This document shows, in pieces, positions 10,534 to 21,286 of a stretch of 64,000 nt of DNA. Origin of the DNA: Symbiodinium natans. Lineage: Eukaryota; Sar; Dinophyceae; Suessiales; Symbiodiniaceae. A model generated the notes under the pieces. That model saw only the letters and a program-made list of their open reading frames with translations. It was not told the DNA's origin and searched no databases. Position 1 is the stretch's first letter, and each line of letters starts with the position of its first letter. The stretch is from positions 62,001-126,000 of the forward strand of contig CAJNDS010000274.1 of the NCBI GenBank assembly GCA_905221605.1. Direction: 5' to 3'. The position numbers were made by a program, and so were the translations under genes.

Positions 10534-11899
10534 GTATGTACATATATATGTGTTTTATATATACATATATATATATATATATGTATGTGTACATATATAA
10601 CTATCTTGAATTCGTATACACGCATGGTTTGCTTCATACTGAGCAATGTGTTCCTACATATATTCGGTGGGGGGGGGGGGGGGGGGGGGAGGGCGTGTTT
10701 GGGGTGTAGGGAGGGAAGCTTACAGCGGAAACCCCTAAACCCCTTAACCCCTGAACCCCTGAACCCTAACACCCCTAAACCTCTGCAACCCGAAACCCCT
10801 AAAACCCTAAAACCCCTAAAAGCCCTACAAACCATAAAACACCTTACCCCCTAAACCCTAAACCCTAAACCCAAAAAATCCCTAAACCCCTAAAGCCTCT
10901 AAAACCCCTAAAACCCCTAAACCCCGAACACCCCAGGAGCTCTGCTGTGGCCTTCCAGTGATGCCCGCCCCTGCCAGCGCTCCCAGCACGACCTGCACGC
11001 TCTTGTGGGTTCGGTAGGGTCTGGTAGGGTGTTTGAGGTTTAGGGTTTAGGGCTTGGTAGGGTTTAGGGTTTAGGGCTTGGGGTTTAGGCTTGCGGTGTA
11101 GGGTTTAGGGTTTAGGGTTGAGGGTTGAGGGTTGAGGGTTGAGGGTTTAGGGTTTAGGGTTTAGGGTTTGGGGTTTGGGGTTTGGGGTTTAGGTTTAGGG
11201 TTTAGGGTTTAGGGTTTGGGTTTTGGGTTTGTGGGGTTTGAGGTTTAGGGCTTGGTAGGGTTGAGGGTGGGTTAGCGTCTGTTTGGTTTTGATAGGGTTT
11301 GTTAGGGTGTGTTTGGGGTGTGATTGGGTGTGTTTGGGGTTTGGGCTTGTTAGGGCTTCTAGGGTTTACATTGTTTGTAGGGTGGGTTTAGGGTTTAGGG
11401 CTTGTTCGGGTTTAGGGCTTGGTAGGGTGTGTGTGTGTGTGTGTGTGCAGGGATTGGAGGAGGTACCTTGACCCTAAACCCTGAACCCTAAACCCTAAAT
11501 GTCTAGCTTCTGACCACACAAAATTCAACCGCCCTACGGGCCGTAACTTGTAGCAAGGCTGCAACTGTAGGCGAGATACGCCCAACTCAAATTCCCAAGC
11601 CCCTAAAATCGTCAGCCCTAAATCCTAAGGCCCTCAACTCTAAACCCCTGTACGGGTTGAATCAGAAGACCCAAAAAATGTGGGGGTTGAAGCCCCAAAC
11701 CCTAAACCCTAAACTCTGACCCTAACCCCTTAACCCTAAACCCTAAACTAAGCTATGAACCCTTAAACCTCTAGGGTTCAGGGGTACTCGGAACCCGGCT
11801 GCCGCGGTGCCGCTAGGCCCCGGCCCGCGCGTGCGCGGGGAGGCGCGGGGGCGCGGAAAGGCGGGTGCTGGGGCGGAGGAGCTCAGCACGGCAGCGGTC
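7766..11899 (-). CDS. Probable acyl-CoA thioesterase, hotdog (4HBT-like) fold, six exons, 3' end missing
   Basis: Exons in transcript order: 11788-11899, 10932-11001, 10324-10401, 8910-9016, 8512-8565, 7766-7844; all phases agree. The third and fourth exons join to give MDFVVYMEEG then GTQDTDCFQVVFYANYFRFF. This is the hotdog thioesterase signature, an acidic Asp before the VVxYANYxRFFE helix region. Next come GLGRPAILAAQ and DVRYRSAAKLGDVLSV, the usual second strand block of 4HBT proteins. Donors include GTTTAGGG (10323) and GTGCCC (8909), plus a GA donor at 8511. The first two exons are Ser/Pro/Arg/Ala-rich followed by a hydrophobic SVQVVLGALAGAGI stretch, which would suit a plastid-targeting leader; that is inference. 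Expected role: hydrolysis of acyl-CoA or acyl-ACP thioesters. No start codon and no final exon were found. Confidence 0.7.
8617..8717. mobile_element. Short inverted-repeat element, GTTCCCCCT family
   Basis: Terminal inverted repeats are CTTGGGACGTTCCCCCTG and its complement ending GGGGGAACATCCCAAG. The core carries TCCTTAATAGGGATTA. It lies in the intron between the thioesterase exons at 8512 and 8910. Related copies are at 37185 and 57232. Confidence 0.75.
9040..9178. mobile_element. Short inverted-repeat element, CCCAGTAACC subfamily
   Basis: Starts GCTCAGTAACCCAGGATTA and ends GGGCATCCTAG followed by a degraded extension. The core AAGGGAACCTAA and GGGAATAAGGGC matches the element at 39843-39949 inside an FNIP gene. 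It sits in the intron just upstream of the thioesterase exon 8910-9016. Confidence 0.65.
9246..9434 (-). CDS. Hypothetical open frame, possibly an exon
   Basis: A 62-codon minus frame with natural-looking composition (QRRFFEKMMQPA, then Ser/Ala/Pro/Thr-rich). It starts just after a TAG that could be an acceptor. It overlaps half of a GGTACC-family element at its 3' end. It lies within an intron of the thioesterase model, so either that intron has another exon or this is chance. Confidence 0.2.
   Translation of the reverse strand: MQRRFFEKMMQPASTSSSSTAAPAAPTNTGTETQMPQPDGVYFGPPQPSGARFALVGLWVPL
10499..10600. repeat. TA/TATG microsatellite
   Basis: Alternating TA and TATG/TACA units, followed at 10668-10689 by a 20-base G tract. 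The open frames across it are artefacts. Confidence 0.9.
11030..11250. repeat. Mixed TTTAGGG, TTGAGGG and TTTGGGG blocks
   Basis: Adjacent small blocks, each homogeneous for one heptamer variant, at the right flank of the thioesterase exon 10932-11001. A GT dinucleotide run follows at 11426-11447. Confidence 0.85.
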
Positions 11900-11939
11900 C
11901 TAGGGTTAGGGTTTACGGTTTAGGGTTTAGGGTTTGGGT

Positions 11940-12222
11940 GTTATAAGGGTTTCTCTGAGGGTTTATAAAGGTTTATAAGGGTTTAGGGTTGAAAGGGGTT
12001 CAGGGTTTGGGTGTTATAACGGTTTCTAAGGGTTTATAAAGGTTTGTAAGGGTTTAGGGTTTGTAGGGGTTTAGGGTTTATAGGGTTTATAGGGTTTATA
12101 AGGGTTTATAAGGGTTTATAAGGGTTTATAAGGTTTATAGGGTTTATAGGGGTTTATAGGGTTTATAGGGCTTTTTTTCGGGTTTATCGGGTTTATAGGG
12201 TTTATAGGGTTTATAGGTTTTC
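11940..12222. repeat. GGGTTTATA nonamer array
   Basis: A TTTAGGG run degenerates into AGGGTTTATA-type units, repeated more than a dozen times. It is another locally amplified variant of the telomere-like unit. Confidence 0.85.
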
Positions 12223-13391
12223 GTGTTTGTGCCGCTTAGGGCGTACGGAATCGAAAGAACACAAAGCCTACTCTTCTTGTAGCCGATCCTTTGAACCGCG
12301 GCTTAGGGTTAAGGGTTTCGGCTGCCATCTGGGTAGTCTTCGATCGAAACTTGGGGTCGCTTTGGGGGCCCTTGTTACCACTATGTCTAGCAAGGCTTTG
12401 ACAACAAACAACCCCACAAACAAATACAGCCTTTGGAGGTTGCAGGGTCTGCGCTTTGGCGGACAAATGGCTCCTAAGCGCTGGGTTTCGGTTTAGGGTG
12501 TGGGGCCGTGGCCGGTCCTGACGAGGCTTTGGCAGCCCTCCGCCGCCCCAGGCCACGTGGCAATCATCGCCACCCGCTTGGAGGAAGAGCCCCAAAAACC
12601 TGAAACCTGCCTGGAAAGCCAAGCTACCCAAGATAACCTAGGCGGTATCTGAAGAAAGGGAACAGGATCGGGGGCTCGGGCAGGGGGGGGAGAGGTGGAA
12701 GGATAGCTCTAAGCCCTATGAACCCTGGCCAGACAAGGTTTAGGTTGTAGCTTGCAGCATGCATGACGGCATGCATGACAGCATGAATGACCCTACTGCT
12801 GCGCCCCCGGAGCCCTAAACCCTAAACCCTAAACCCCTAAACCCCTAAACCCTAAACCCATGAGTACATGGGTTTTTGTCTTCTAACAGGCTCCTTGCTG
12901 CATGGACACCTGGCTCAAGCCACAAGGCTGCCAAGTAGACAAGCCCCATCCCCTCAACCTCCATGTACCTGTATATACTTTGGGCCCTTAGGCTGCTCGA
13001 TTATGGGAATTCCTGGAAGGCCCCAAGTATATACCATAGGACTATGTAGATACATGGACCCTTTAGGATATGTAGAGAATCGAGCCCTGTCTGAAGTTTT
13101 AAAAGCCCAAGCCCCGACAAAGGCACCCCCCTTCGAGTTACAAGGGCATACCGTCCACCCCAACCCTAAACCCAAAACCCAAAACCCTAAGCCCTATATC
13201 CTAACCCCCGTCCCCTTGGCCCCAAGCCACCCCACGGAAACGCTCTTAGCAGCAATGCCCCCAAGCACCTCTAATAATCAGAAACTCTCACCTACTTTTC
13301 CCTTTCAAACAACCTGACTTTGGCTCTTAAGCCCTAAGTGAATTCCCACCCTAAACCCTAAACCCTAAACCCTAAACCCTAAATCCCAAAC
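12223..13391. other. Mixed sequence without a settled gene
   Basis: 12530-12620 is open on both strands and could hold an exon (minus KRVAMIATWPGAAEG, or plus GHVAIIATRLEEE); neither can be preferred. 12860-13317 carries a 149-codon plus frame with a degenerate inverted-repeat element (CATGTACCTGTATATAC and reverse) inside it. CCCTAAA runs fill 12810-12860 and 13350-13395. Confidence 0.3.
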
Positions 13392-16180
13392 CCTCATCAA
13401 CCCTTGGGCGCTCCTGCGGCCCGAAACCTTAACGTAGTTGTCCAGTATCCTAGGGGAGTGAGGGTTTGGGATTTAGGGTTTAGGGTTTAGGGTTTAGGGT
13501 TTAGGGTTTAGGGTTATAGGTCGACTACTCTGCGGATGGGTTTCGGGCTTAGGGTTTAGGGTTACATGGTCCCTTAATCTGGGCCCTGAAACGGGGACCC
13601 CTTGTACATCCTCTCAAACCCAAGGGCCCCTAATTACTCCGGAACCCTTTGAAGAAGACAAGGGACCATGTTAAGGCACTTTTCCCTTCACCCGACCCTA
13701 AACCCTAAACCCTAAACCCTAAACCCTAAACCCTAAACCCTAAACCCTAAACCCTAAACCCTAAACCCTAAACCCTAAACCCTAAACCCTACCAAGGGAC
13801 AATGCAACTTCTCTTTGAAAACCCCATAATGCCATCCTCTACGACTTCCGACTCGGCAGCCATGGACCCCCCAAAGCCCTGGACCTCTTAGGGTTTAGCG
13901 TTTAGGGTTTAGGGTTTAGGGTTTAGGGCCCTGGATATCAGGGTTTAGCCCATCGTAATGAGTCCAGTAGACTCGGACAAATTTCTGACCAGCGCTCTCA
14001 ACACTAATACAAAAACTCCAGACCCTAAACCCTCAACCCTAGCCCCTAACCCCTAGACCCTAAACCTCACCCCTCCAGCCCGCAGGCCTTCGGCCGATCT
14101 CGAAGACCATGCGGAAGAAATGGTGGTTGTCAGCTGCGGCGCGGCGCGTGCTACAAGGAGGGGGCCCCTTTTAAGGGGTCTGGAGCTTGCCTGAAGGCTC
14201 CAATGTAGTTCCTTTTTGGGTGAGTTATAGGGGAGTCTACTATACTACCCCGAAAAAAGGTGCTACATAGGAGCCTTTGGGTAGGGGTTTTGGGGTTTCG
14301 GGTTTAGGGTTTAGGGTCCGGAGTTTAGGGGTTTAGGGTTTGCATCTCATCTTTAAGAGGATAAGGGGGGTCGCACATCAGAGTTCAGGGTTTAGTTTAG
14401 GGTTCAGGGTTTAGGGTTTAGGGCTTGGGGACTTAGGGCTGAGAGTTGAGGGCGGGCCGATGATGCCCTAAAAAAGGGGCCGTAATGATTCGAGTAGGCT
14501 CGCCCCTCCGCGAGTTTTAGAGGGGCTGCCCACGTGGGCTCGGAAAACGTCCGGAGCTTTTGAAGCTCTGCAGACTCGAGATTCAGAGGCCCTAAACCCT
14601 GAAACCCTAAACACCTCAACCCTAAACTCTAAACCCTAAACCCTTAAGCCTTAAGCCCTAAAGGCTCAAGCTTTGGATCGAGTCTTTCGGATCCGAGTTT
14701 TTCGGAGCCGCCCATCTGCTTCACCTCCCTTTGATCCCCAGCACAACTACAGTATTGACCATTCAAGGAGAAAACTTCTGCCGGACCCAAGTTTTCTTTG
14801 GGAGGGGGTCCTGATTATAGTGTTAAGGGGAATAGGGGTTACGTAAATCCTAAACCCTAAACCCCAAGCCCTAAACCCTACATCCCCCCCCCCCCCCCCC
14901 CACCGCCCGCAAGGCGCAGAGCAACGAAGGCTAGGCTTTGGAGTAGACCCTGAAAAAAAAAAGTATATACTTTTTAGGTATAAGTAGCTATAATAGGAAC
15001 CCAGAACCAAAAAGAGTATTAAAGTATAGTACTCCAAGACCTAGAAGGGGTTGGGGCGCACCGAAGCCTTTCTCGGTCAAGGGCCGGCGGGCAACGTCGA
15101 AGTTGTTCGCCTTGAGGGGTGGGTTCGGGTTGTATGGTGTTTTGGCCCTAAACCCTAAACCCTAAACCCTATAAACCCTAATCCCCCAAACCCTAAACCG
15201 ACTGTTTAGGCCTTAGGGTTTAGGGCCCAGGGTTTTGGGGGACTGGAGTTTAAGGTTGAGGGCTCGAAACTTAGCGCTGGTGGCTATCGGCTTAGGATGC
15301 TCGAAGCATATTGCTGGTGGCTATACGGCTTAGGATGTGGTGTGAAGAGCTCAGGGTTTAGGGCAACAAGAAGGGGCTTTCGCCAACGACTTGGGTTGAA
15401 GACTACGTGTTTGGGGCAAGCAAAGGGTTTGCAAGGTTTGATGTAATGGATTCAATGCCCGAAGCCTTAAAACCAAACTTAAACCTACCCTCATTTCCTA
15501 CCAAGAGCATCTAAGGATCCAAAGTTTGACGCTCAGCCGGGAGAAGCCATGAGAGGCCGCTTCATTGGTCAGCCCGAAACCTAAAACTCTACAGCCTAAC
15601 CCACGCATCTTGAGTCCGCCCAACTAACCCTAAACCCTAAACCATGAAACCCTAAGCCCTAAACCCTGAAACCCTAAATCCTTCACCCTAAACCCTCCTG
15701 CGCCAGCCCACCCCGTGGACGGGTTCGGCGTTGAGGATTCTGGTTTGGGCATTTCCCAAGATCTTGAGGCTCACGGATTCCAAGGCTGTCTGTGGGACCT
15801 TGCGGATAAAGATAAGGGGTTTAGGTTGAGGGTTTAGGGTTTAGGGTTTTGTTTCGGGTTTAGGATTTAGGGTGTCCTAAACCCGAAACCCTAAAACCTA
15901 AGCCCTACAAACCCTACAACTCACTGCCACCCTTGTAAGCTGCAGGCCACGACGAGACCTGCGAGAATGGCACACACCTGGCACTCAATGGAGCGGCTAG
16001 TTACAGATACATATATATATATATATGTGTTCATAGTATATATATAGTATACATATTTATGTATGTAGGTAAACATATAATACATATATATATATATATA
16101 TATGTATGTGGATGTCTACTATAATATAGACACATATAATACATATGTATATATATATATGAGTATACGTGTATGTGCGC

Positions 16181-16214
<34 letters not shown>

Positions 16215-16747
16215 TCCCCCACCCCCCCTCCCCGTATCCGAATGCAAATTCAAGATGCCGAAAAAAAGTTCTTGGAGGCATGGGGCCCCGATTACTCTAT
16301 GTTGGGCGCAATCTCCTTTAACACGTCGGTCAGCAAAATGCGCATATACTCACACAGTCCTCGGGTTCGGGCTCGGGCTCGGGTTCGGGTTCGGGTTCGG
16401 GCGACTTGTTTTTAATTGGGGGGGGGGTTCGGGTTCGGGTTCGGGTTCGGGTTCGGGTTCGGGTTCGGGTTCGGGTTCGGGTTCGGGTTCGGGCGACTTT
16501 TTTTGTGGGGGGGGGGGGGGGTTCGGGTTCGGGTTCGGGTTCGGGTTCGGGTTCGGGCGAGGCTCGTAATGGGGTTACCAAACTCGAGCCGGCTCAAATA
16601 AACTCAGCAAAAACAAAAGACATCGACAAGGCACGAAACTGCTCTGGGTGGTTCTTGGGGTGGGTGGGTAGCATACATATATATATATATGTATATTTAT
16701 GTGCATTATACAGTATGCATGTGTAGTACATTTGCAGACAATAGATG

Positions 16748-16783
<36 letters not shown>

Positions 16784-18159
16784 TATGTATGGAGCATGCT
16801 TTTAACGTATAAGATATACAAACGACATTGTATACGCTATTGTGTGTTTCTACAGACTATCGGTGTATATATATATATACACATATGTATCTATATATAC
16901 ATATATGTATGTATATACCGTATATGTACATTGTGCACAATCGTCCAGGCCCCAGGAGCTTAGTGAGGAACAGCTGGCTACCCCCCTAAGAAACCTTATG
17001 ATAGTCACAGGATAGTGATCGGCTCTCTGTTTTGTGGGTAACCAGATCAAGAAGCCTAAAGCATGAGTCGCAGTCTTTACGTCAACATGCGAAACATCAA
17101 CTGCAAGAACCAAACATCAAACGCCTCACCCCAAACCATCACCCTAGCGGTTGTGATTGTGGTTGTCACAGCAATGTAACAAGGCGAGGGGAGGGCCGGG
17201 CCTAAACCCTGAACACTAAAACTCTGAACCCTAAACCCTGAACCCTCAACCCTAAACCCAAAACCCAAAACCCTAAACCATGAGATCGGCGCGCACCTGC
17301 TGAATTTGAAGGGCCATACGCCGGACTTTGCTCCCCGCGTGGTAGACGTCAACCTGGTCGGTGTACCTGTGCCGCTCTGCTGATCTAAAGGGTTTAGGGT
17401 TTAGGGTTTAGGGCTTAGGGTTTAGGGTTTAGGGTTTAGGTTTTAGGGTACTTATCTTAGTTGCTGAGTTCATAAGCCCCCCCAAAAAAGTGTGCACTTT
17501 CAAGTTTATGGGGGTTATAGTATCCCAAAAAGTGTAAAGTGTAAACACTCAGCTACTAAGAAAGTCTTAAGGGGGATAAGGAGGACGCCTAGAATCTCAT
17601 TCCCCCCAAATAACCCCTAAATAACCCCTCAGGTCCCTTATAAGGGTCCCTCCTTTAGTCCCTTGAGAAATTCGGGGCCGACAGCTTCTCGAAGGGTTTG
17701 CCGTGCTTATGCCTTGTATCCTCAAAAAGGGGACACATCTGCCCGATAGCTGAGTCGAGACGAAGTTAAGGGGTTTGGGGTTTAAACCCTAAACCCTAAA
17801 CCCTAAACCCTAAACCCTAAACCCTAACCGTAAACCCTAATGCCGAATGGCCCGATACAAAAGGGGCCCACCCCCTGTGTCTGCAAGTCGTTTTGCACAT
17901 CGAGGCACCCCACACTCTTCCACTTCATGGCGAAAGCCCGTGGCAGCAGGGTTTAGGGTTTAGGGTTTAGGGTTTAGGGTTTAGGGTTTAGGGTTTAGGG
18001 TCACCAGCGCCAACCTCACAAAGCTCCTTTTTGATTTTGGCCGACGCTCGCCAAAGCCCACGAACACACCGCTGAATTGTGCAGGTATGCGCAAGTTCAC
18101 TCGAAATCGCAGCAATAACCACATGCCGCAGGTGCCTTCCGCACCGCAAGAGGGTTGTT
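13392..18159 (-). CDS. Unknown protein, eight linked minus-strand exons (partial)
   Basis: Exons in transcript order: 18015-18159, 17836-17922, 17661-17738, 17297-17353, 15694-15798, 15062-15110, 14071-14133, 13392-13427. All are open, with usable splice sites and compatible phases throughout. The 3' CCCTAAA run before 17922 contains no AG, so the first AG downstream (17923-17925) is the acceptor. Readable pieces are LRHVVIAAISSELAHTC, CLDVQNDLQTQGVGPFC, MCPLFEDTRHKHGKPFEKL, VDVYHAGSKVRRMALQIQQ, ALESVSLKILGNAQTRIL and DNHHFFRMVFEIGRRPAGW. No family was recognised. The join between 17297 and 15798 crosses 1.5 kb of microsatellites and is the weakest link. It may be two genes, because a possible terminal exon lies at 15921-15977. 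Confidence 0.45.
13684..13793. repeat. CCCTAAA array
   Basis: About fifteen perfect CCCTAAA copies within the intron between exons 13392-13427 and 14071-14133. Confidence 0.95.
14195..14277. mobile_element. Short inverted-repeat element, AGGCTCC family
   Basis: The left end AGGCTCCAATGTAGTTCC is inverted at the right end as GCTACATAGGAGCCT. A second copy lies at 63226-63306 in the opposite orientation. It lies just upstream of the exon at 14071-14133. Confidence 0.8.
15921..15977 (-). CDS. Possible terminal exon, hydrophobic C-terminus
   Basis: On the minus strand an AG at 15978-15979 opens VCAILAGLVVACSLQGWQ and a TGA at 15921-15923. It is phase-compatible with the exon at 17297. The same bases are open on the plus strand (HDETCENGTHLALNGAASY), so strand is unsettled. 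If real, it would end the upstream gene and split the 13.4-18.2 kb model. Confidence 0.25.
   Translation of the reverse strand: MCAILAGLVVACSLQGWQ
16010..16225. repeat. TA, TATG and GATA microsatellites
   Basis: Consecutive (TA)n, TATG/TACA and (GATA)n blocks, then C tracts. Confidence 0.9.
16361..16558. repeat. GGGTTC hexamer arrays in three blocks
   Basis: Three blocks of tandem GGGTTC/TTCGGG (16361-16402, 16427-16493, 16521-16557), each followed by GCGAC or GCGAG and a G tract. The larger unit (hexamer array, GCGACTT, T run, G run) is itself repeated. The long Gly/Phe, Arg/Val and Pro/Glu frames across it are artefacts. Confidence 0.9.
16670..16930. repeat. TA/TATG microsatellite cluster
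   Basis: Several TATATG/CATATA blocks separated by short unique pieces. No gene is supported between about 16.0 and 17.29 kb. Confidence 0.85.
17456..17560. mobile_element. Short inverted-repeat element, CTTAG...CTAAG family
   Basis: The left end CTTAGTTGCTGAG is inverted at the right end as CTCAGCTACTAAG. It lies in the inferred intron between exons 17661-17738 and 17297-17353, and shares end structure with the elements at 41471, 48081 and 54939. Confidence 0.7.
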
Positions 18160-18311
18160 CTAGATCGGGGCTCCTTTATGGGTTGGGGGGGTGTTTAGGG
18201 TTTAGGGTTTAGGGTTTTGGGGTTTACGGTTTAGGGTTTAGGGAGGCCCAAGACAACACCAATGTCTAAAACCGCGACCCTCTCATTTACGAACTCGTTA
18301 ACCTGCCACTA

Positions 18312-18485
18312 GTTTACCCAAAGGGTCCTAAGCACCTATACGGGGGACACTTACCCAAAGCGTAATAGTAATTCCTATTCTGGAAACCCTAGTTTCCACT
18401 ATGTAGATACTTAAACCCTAAACCCCAAGCCCTAAACCCCAAACCCTACTTTCCACTATGTAGGTACTTAGGACCCTTTGGGTTA
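18312..18485. mobile_element. Inverted-repeat element, AGGACCCTTTGGG family, with an internal CCCTAAA insert
   Basis: The ends are CCCAAAGGGTCCTAAGCACC and the inverted GGTACTTAGGACCCTTTGGG. The string TTTCCACTATGTAG occurs twice (about 18391 and 18449), separated by a CCCTAAA run, as if the run had been inserted with duplication. Relatives lie at 42736, 42985, 47030 and 47360. Confidence 0.65.
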
Positions 18486-18594
18486 GGGTTTCGGGTTTCG
18501 GATGTCGGGTCTGGGGTTTAGGGTTGGGGTTTATGGTTTATGGTGTATGGTTTAGGGTTTAGGTTTTAGGGTTTAGGGGTAGAACAACGCCTCA

Positions 18595-18680
18595 TTCACG
18601 CCGGCAGTCAGAGTCTGTCCCCCGACTCAGGCCGGGAGGTGGCCCGCCAGAAGCTGCGCTTAGCTGATGCTTTAGGGTTT
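18595..18680 (+). CDS. Possible exon
   Basis: An open plus frame with natural composition (LIHAGSQSLSPDSGREVARQ) lies between TTTAGGGG and TTTAGGG runs. The minus strand also has open alternatives, so strand is not settled. Confidence 0.3.
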
Positions 18681-18709
18681 AGGGTTTAGGGCTTAGGGCT
18701 TAGGGTTTC

Positions 18710-19018
18710 GGGTTTAGGGGTTTAGGGGTTTAGGGGTTTAGGGGTTTAGGGGTTTAGGGGTTTAGGGGTTTAGGGGTTTAGGGGTTTAGGGGTTTAGGGG
18801 TTTAGGGGTTTAGGGGTTTAGGGGTTTAGGGGTTTAGGGGTGTACAGGGTTCATGGGGTTTACAGGGATTATAGGGTTTGTAGGGTTTATGGGGTTTATA
18901 GGGTTTGTAGGGCTTGTAGGGTTTGTAGGGTTTACAGGGTTTATAGGGTTCATAGGGTTCATAGGGTTCATAGGGTTCATAGGATTCATAGGGTTCATAG
19001 GGTTCATAGGGTTTAGGG
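18710..19018. repeat. TTTAGGGG octamer array followed by GGGTTYATA nonamers
   Basis: About sixteen perfect TTTAGGGG octamers (18710-18838) pass into GGGTTTATA/GGGTTCATA nonamers to about 19012. Two variants of the telomere-like unit were amplified side by side. The YEPYKP-repeat frame on the minus strand is a by-product. Confidence 0.95.
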
Positions 19019-20965
19019 TTTAGGGGCCCTCTGAAAACTATTTCTGAATGTAGATTTCCTGTCGAAGCCCTTTTCGTACACCTATTTGTGACTATAGGTT
19101 CCTGTCTAAGCACTTCGGAAGCTTTATGTGAAGAAAGGTTTCCTGCCTAAGCAGGCAAGGAGGCAAGAAGGGAAATTAAAAAACCATCCCCAAGCACAAC
19201 CCAGCTGGGTCCTTGAAAAGGAAGCAACACGAACACCTGTGCCGTACAAGCCTCTGACCACAAAGGTTCGCTGGACACCCGGCCCATAACTCGGCAATTT
19301 TTCTGGTGTCATGACTCTCAACAGCATGAATGATTTTCGTAGCTCTTAAAAAGCAAAGAACTAAGAATTGAGAGTCAGAAAGCTAGCTAGGAGGTAAATT
19401 GCAGGGTGCTACGCACAAACCAGGGACTGTAACATGAACACTTGTCAAAATCATGGTCCCTGCTGCGGTACCCTAACTAAGAAGGTAAACCCCAAAAGGT
19501 ACCAGAATTCTTGGCTGCACTCAGGAGGGTAGCCATAAATTAAACTTTTAGCTGCCTTAATAAGAACCCCAACAAGCCCAAAAAAGGCAAGGATCTAAAG
19601 TTACAGTAAAGTACCACAAAGCTAGAGAATTGGCCATAGGTGTTCAGGAGACTGAGTCGACCTGAATCTTTCTAGGGGGAAAAGGATAGGCCTATGGGTT
19701 TAGGGTTTCGGGATTGGGGTTTATATAGGGGTTAGGATTTAGGGTTTAGGGTACCCACTAAGTTGTTGTGTGTGGGCGCTAGGACTTCTAAGCGAAGACA
19801 AATGGTCAAACCAATCCTTTAAGCTGACTACGATTCGAGGTTAGCATTGGATCTGCGCGCGGCCTGGCGGACAAACCCGAGCGATATCGACTCGCTCCTT
19901 TGTGCCACTTTTGTGGAACAAAAATTCCCCCCCCAATAAGTGCTGCAGAAAAGCTCTGCAGCCTCAAGCTGCGTAGGAACAACTTGTGCCAAGGGGATCC
20001 AAAGCAGCGTTCTGGAGCATCCTAGGAGAGTCTGCTGCCTGATGCAACTGCAAAGATTTGGGGGTTGGAGGTGTGCCCTAAACCCTAAACCCAAGACCCT
20101 AAACCCTAGGTTCAGTGGCATGTATGCCTGTAGCCGAATCACAACAGCTCTATGAGCCTATACCGCAATTCCCTACTTCCGGAGACTCTACAGCCAACCA
20201 TGTGGCCTGGTCCAAGATAAGACTGAAGATCCCAAGAACCCAAAGCACTGAACTCCTACGCTACTATTTGCTGAAGACCCCTCCTCTCCCCCACAAAAAA
20301 ACAGAAAAAAACAACAACAAAAACAAGACACAAATCCCTATGTTACCCTTCTTGGCTATGGAAGAAAAATGTTGATTCAAGTGCGGGTTCTTAATCAAAT
20401 AGCAGTAAACCCGAGCGACTTTGCGCGGGTGGCACTCTTTGGATCCCGAAGGGACCTGGATGTTGTGTGGGGCGGTGAGCCTCCGACCTCTTCACCTTAA
20501 TTTCTGGACCCCAAATGCTAAGCCCTAAGCCCTAAGCCCTGAGCCCTAAGCCCTAAGCCCTAAGCCCTAAGCCCTAAACCCTAGACCCTGAACCCTAAAC
20601 ACTAAACCCTCCGTTTGGGGGGGTTCAGGGTTCAGGGCCCGAGGGTTGAAAAGCATTGGTGCCTTACGCTTTCTGCGTTTTCGGGGTTCAGGCAATTTAG
20701 GGCTTCAATTCTGGATGTACTGAGGATTCTTTTTGGGTTCTGGGTTTGGGCCTACATCACGGGAAGCTTTGGCAGTTACTTGAAGAGAAAAGTTCAGAGT
20801 TTCCGCACAAACACCCTAAACCCTAAAAAACCCTAAACCCTAAACCCTACACCCTAGCCCTAAGCCCTAAAACCTGAATTTTACCTGTCCACTAGCACGG
20901 TTCTGATACATAGTGGTCTTGTGATTCTGAAAGACCCCAAACTGACCTCCAGAGGCTTCAAAGGC
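19019..20965. other. Mostly unique sequence, no supported gene
   Basis: Three loosely spaced copies of a TTCCTGTCTAAGC-like motif lie at about 19060, 19101 and 19138. A degenerate GGTACC element lies near 19470-19510, TTTAGGG runs at 19697-19752 and CCCTAAG repeats at 20516-20580. Open frames of 60 to 100 codons show no convincing protein. Confidence 0.4.
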
Positions 20966-20969
20966 TCAC

Positions 20970-21041
20970 AGGACATCCATGTTCAGGTCCACCGGATCCA
21001 GCACAACCACGCTGGCTCGGTTCTTTCGCCGCTCCTCTGCG
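20970..21041 (-). CDS. Exon of unknown protein
   Basis: Acceptor GTCAAG and donor GTGAGCC frame a 72-base exon reading AEERRKNRASVVVLDP and VDLNMDVL. It is the most downstream exon recognised in the 21-25.4 kb cluster. Confidence 0.5.
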
Positions 21042-21211
21042 CTTGACAGATTCAAAAAGGGCAAATAGTCAGGGAAGTGGTGTTTTGGGTTGAGGTGGGC
21101 TGTTGTTCTGACTGTAAAGCCGCAGCCCGATACCCTAAACCCTAAACCCCAAACCCCAAACCCTAAACCCCAAACCCTAAACCCTAAACCAAACCCTGAA
21201 CCACCCCGAGC

Positions 21212-21286
21212 CCTGCATCCGAAGCCCGCAAGTTGTGGCCCCACCATGCACCCCAAAGTCCTTCAGCCGATCCAGAAGCGATGCGC
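21212..21286 (-). CDS. Exon of unknown protein
   Basis: Acceptor CTGCAG, then ASLLDRLKDFGVHGG and TTCGLRMQG, ending at a GC donor or slightly further left at GTGGTT. A mobile-element remnant (CTACATGGTCCCTTA) begins just upstream, at about 21330. Confidence 0.45.

Noticed and set aside
16406-16726. Gly/Phe, Arg/Val and Pro/Glu repeat proteins
   Set aside because: Frames created by the GGGTTC hexamer array are open in every phase and have no splice or codon support.
18826-19113. Pro-Tyr-Glu/Lys repeat protein on the minus strand
   Set aside because: Translation of the GGGTTYATA nonamer array.
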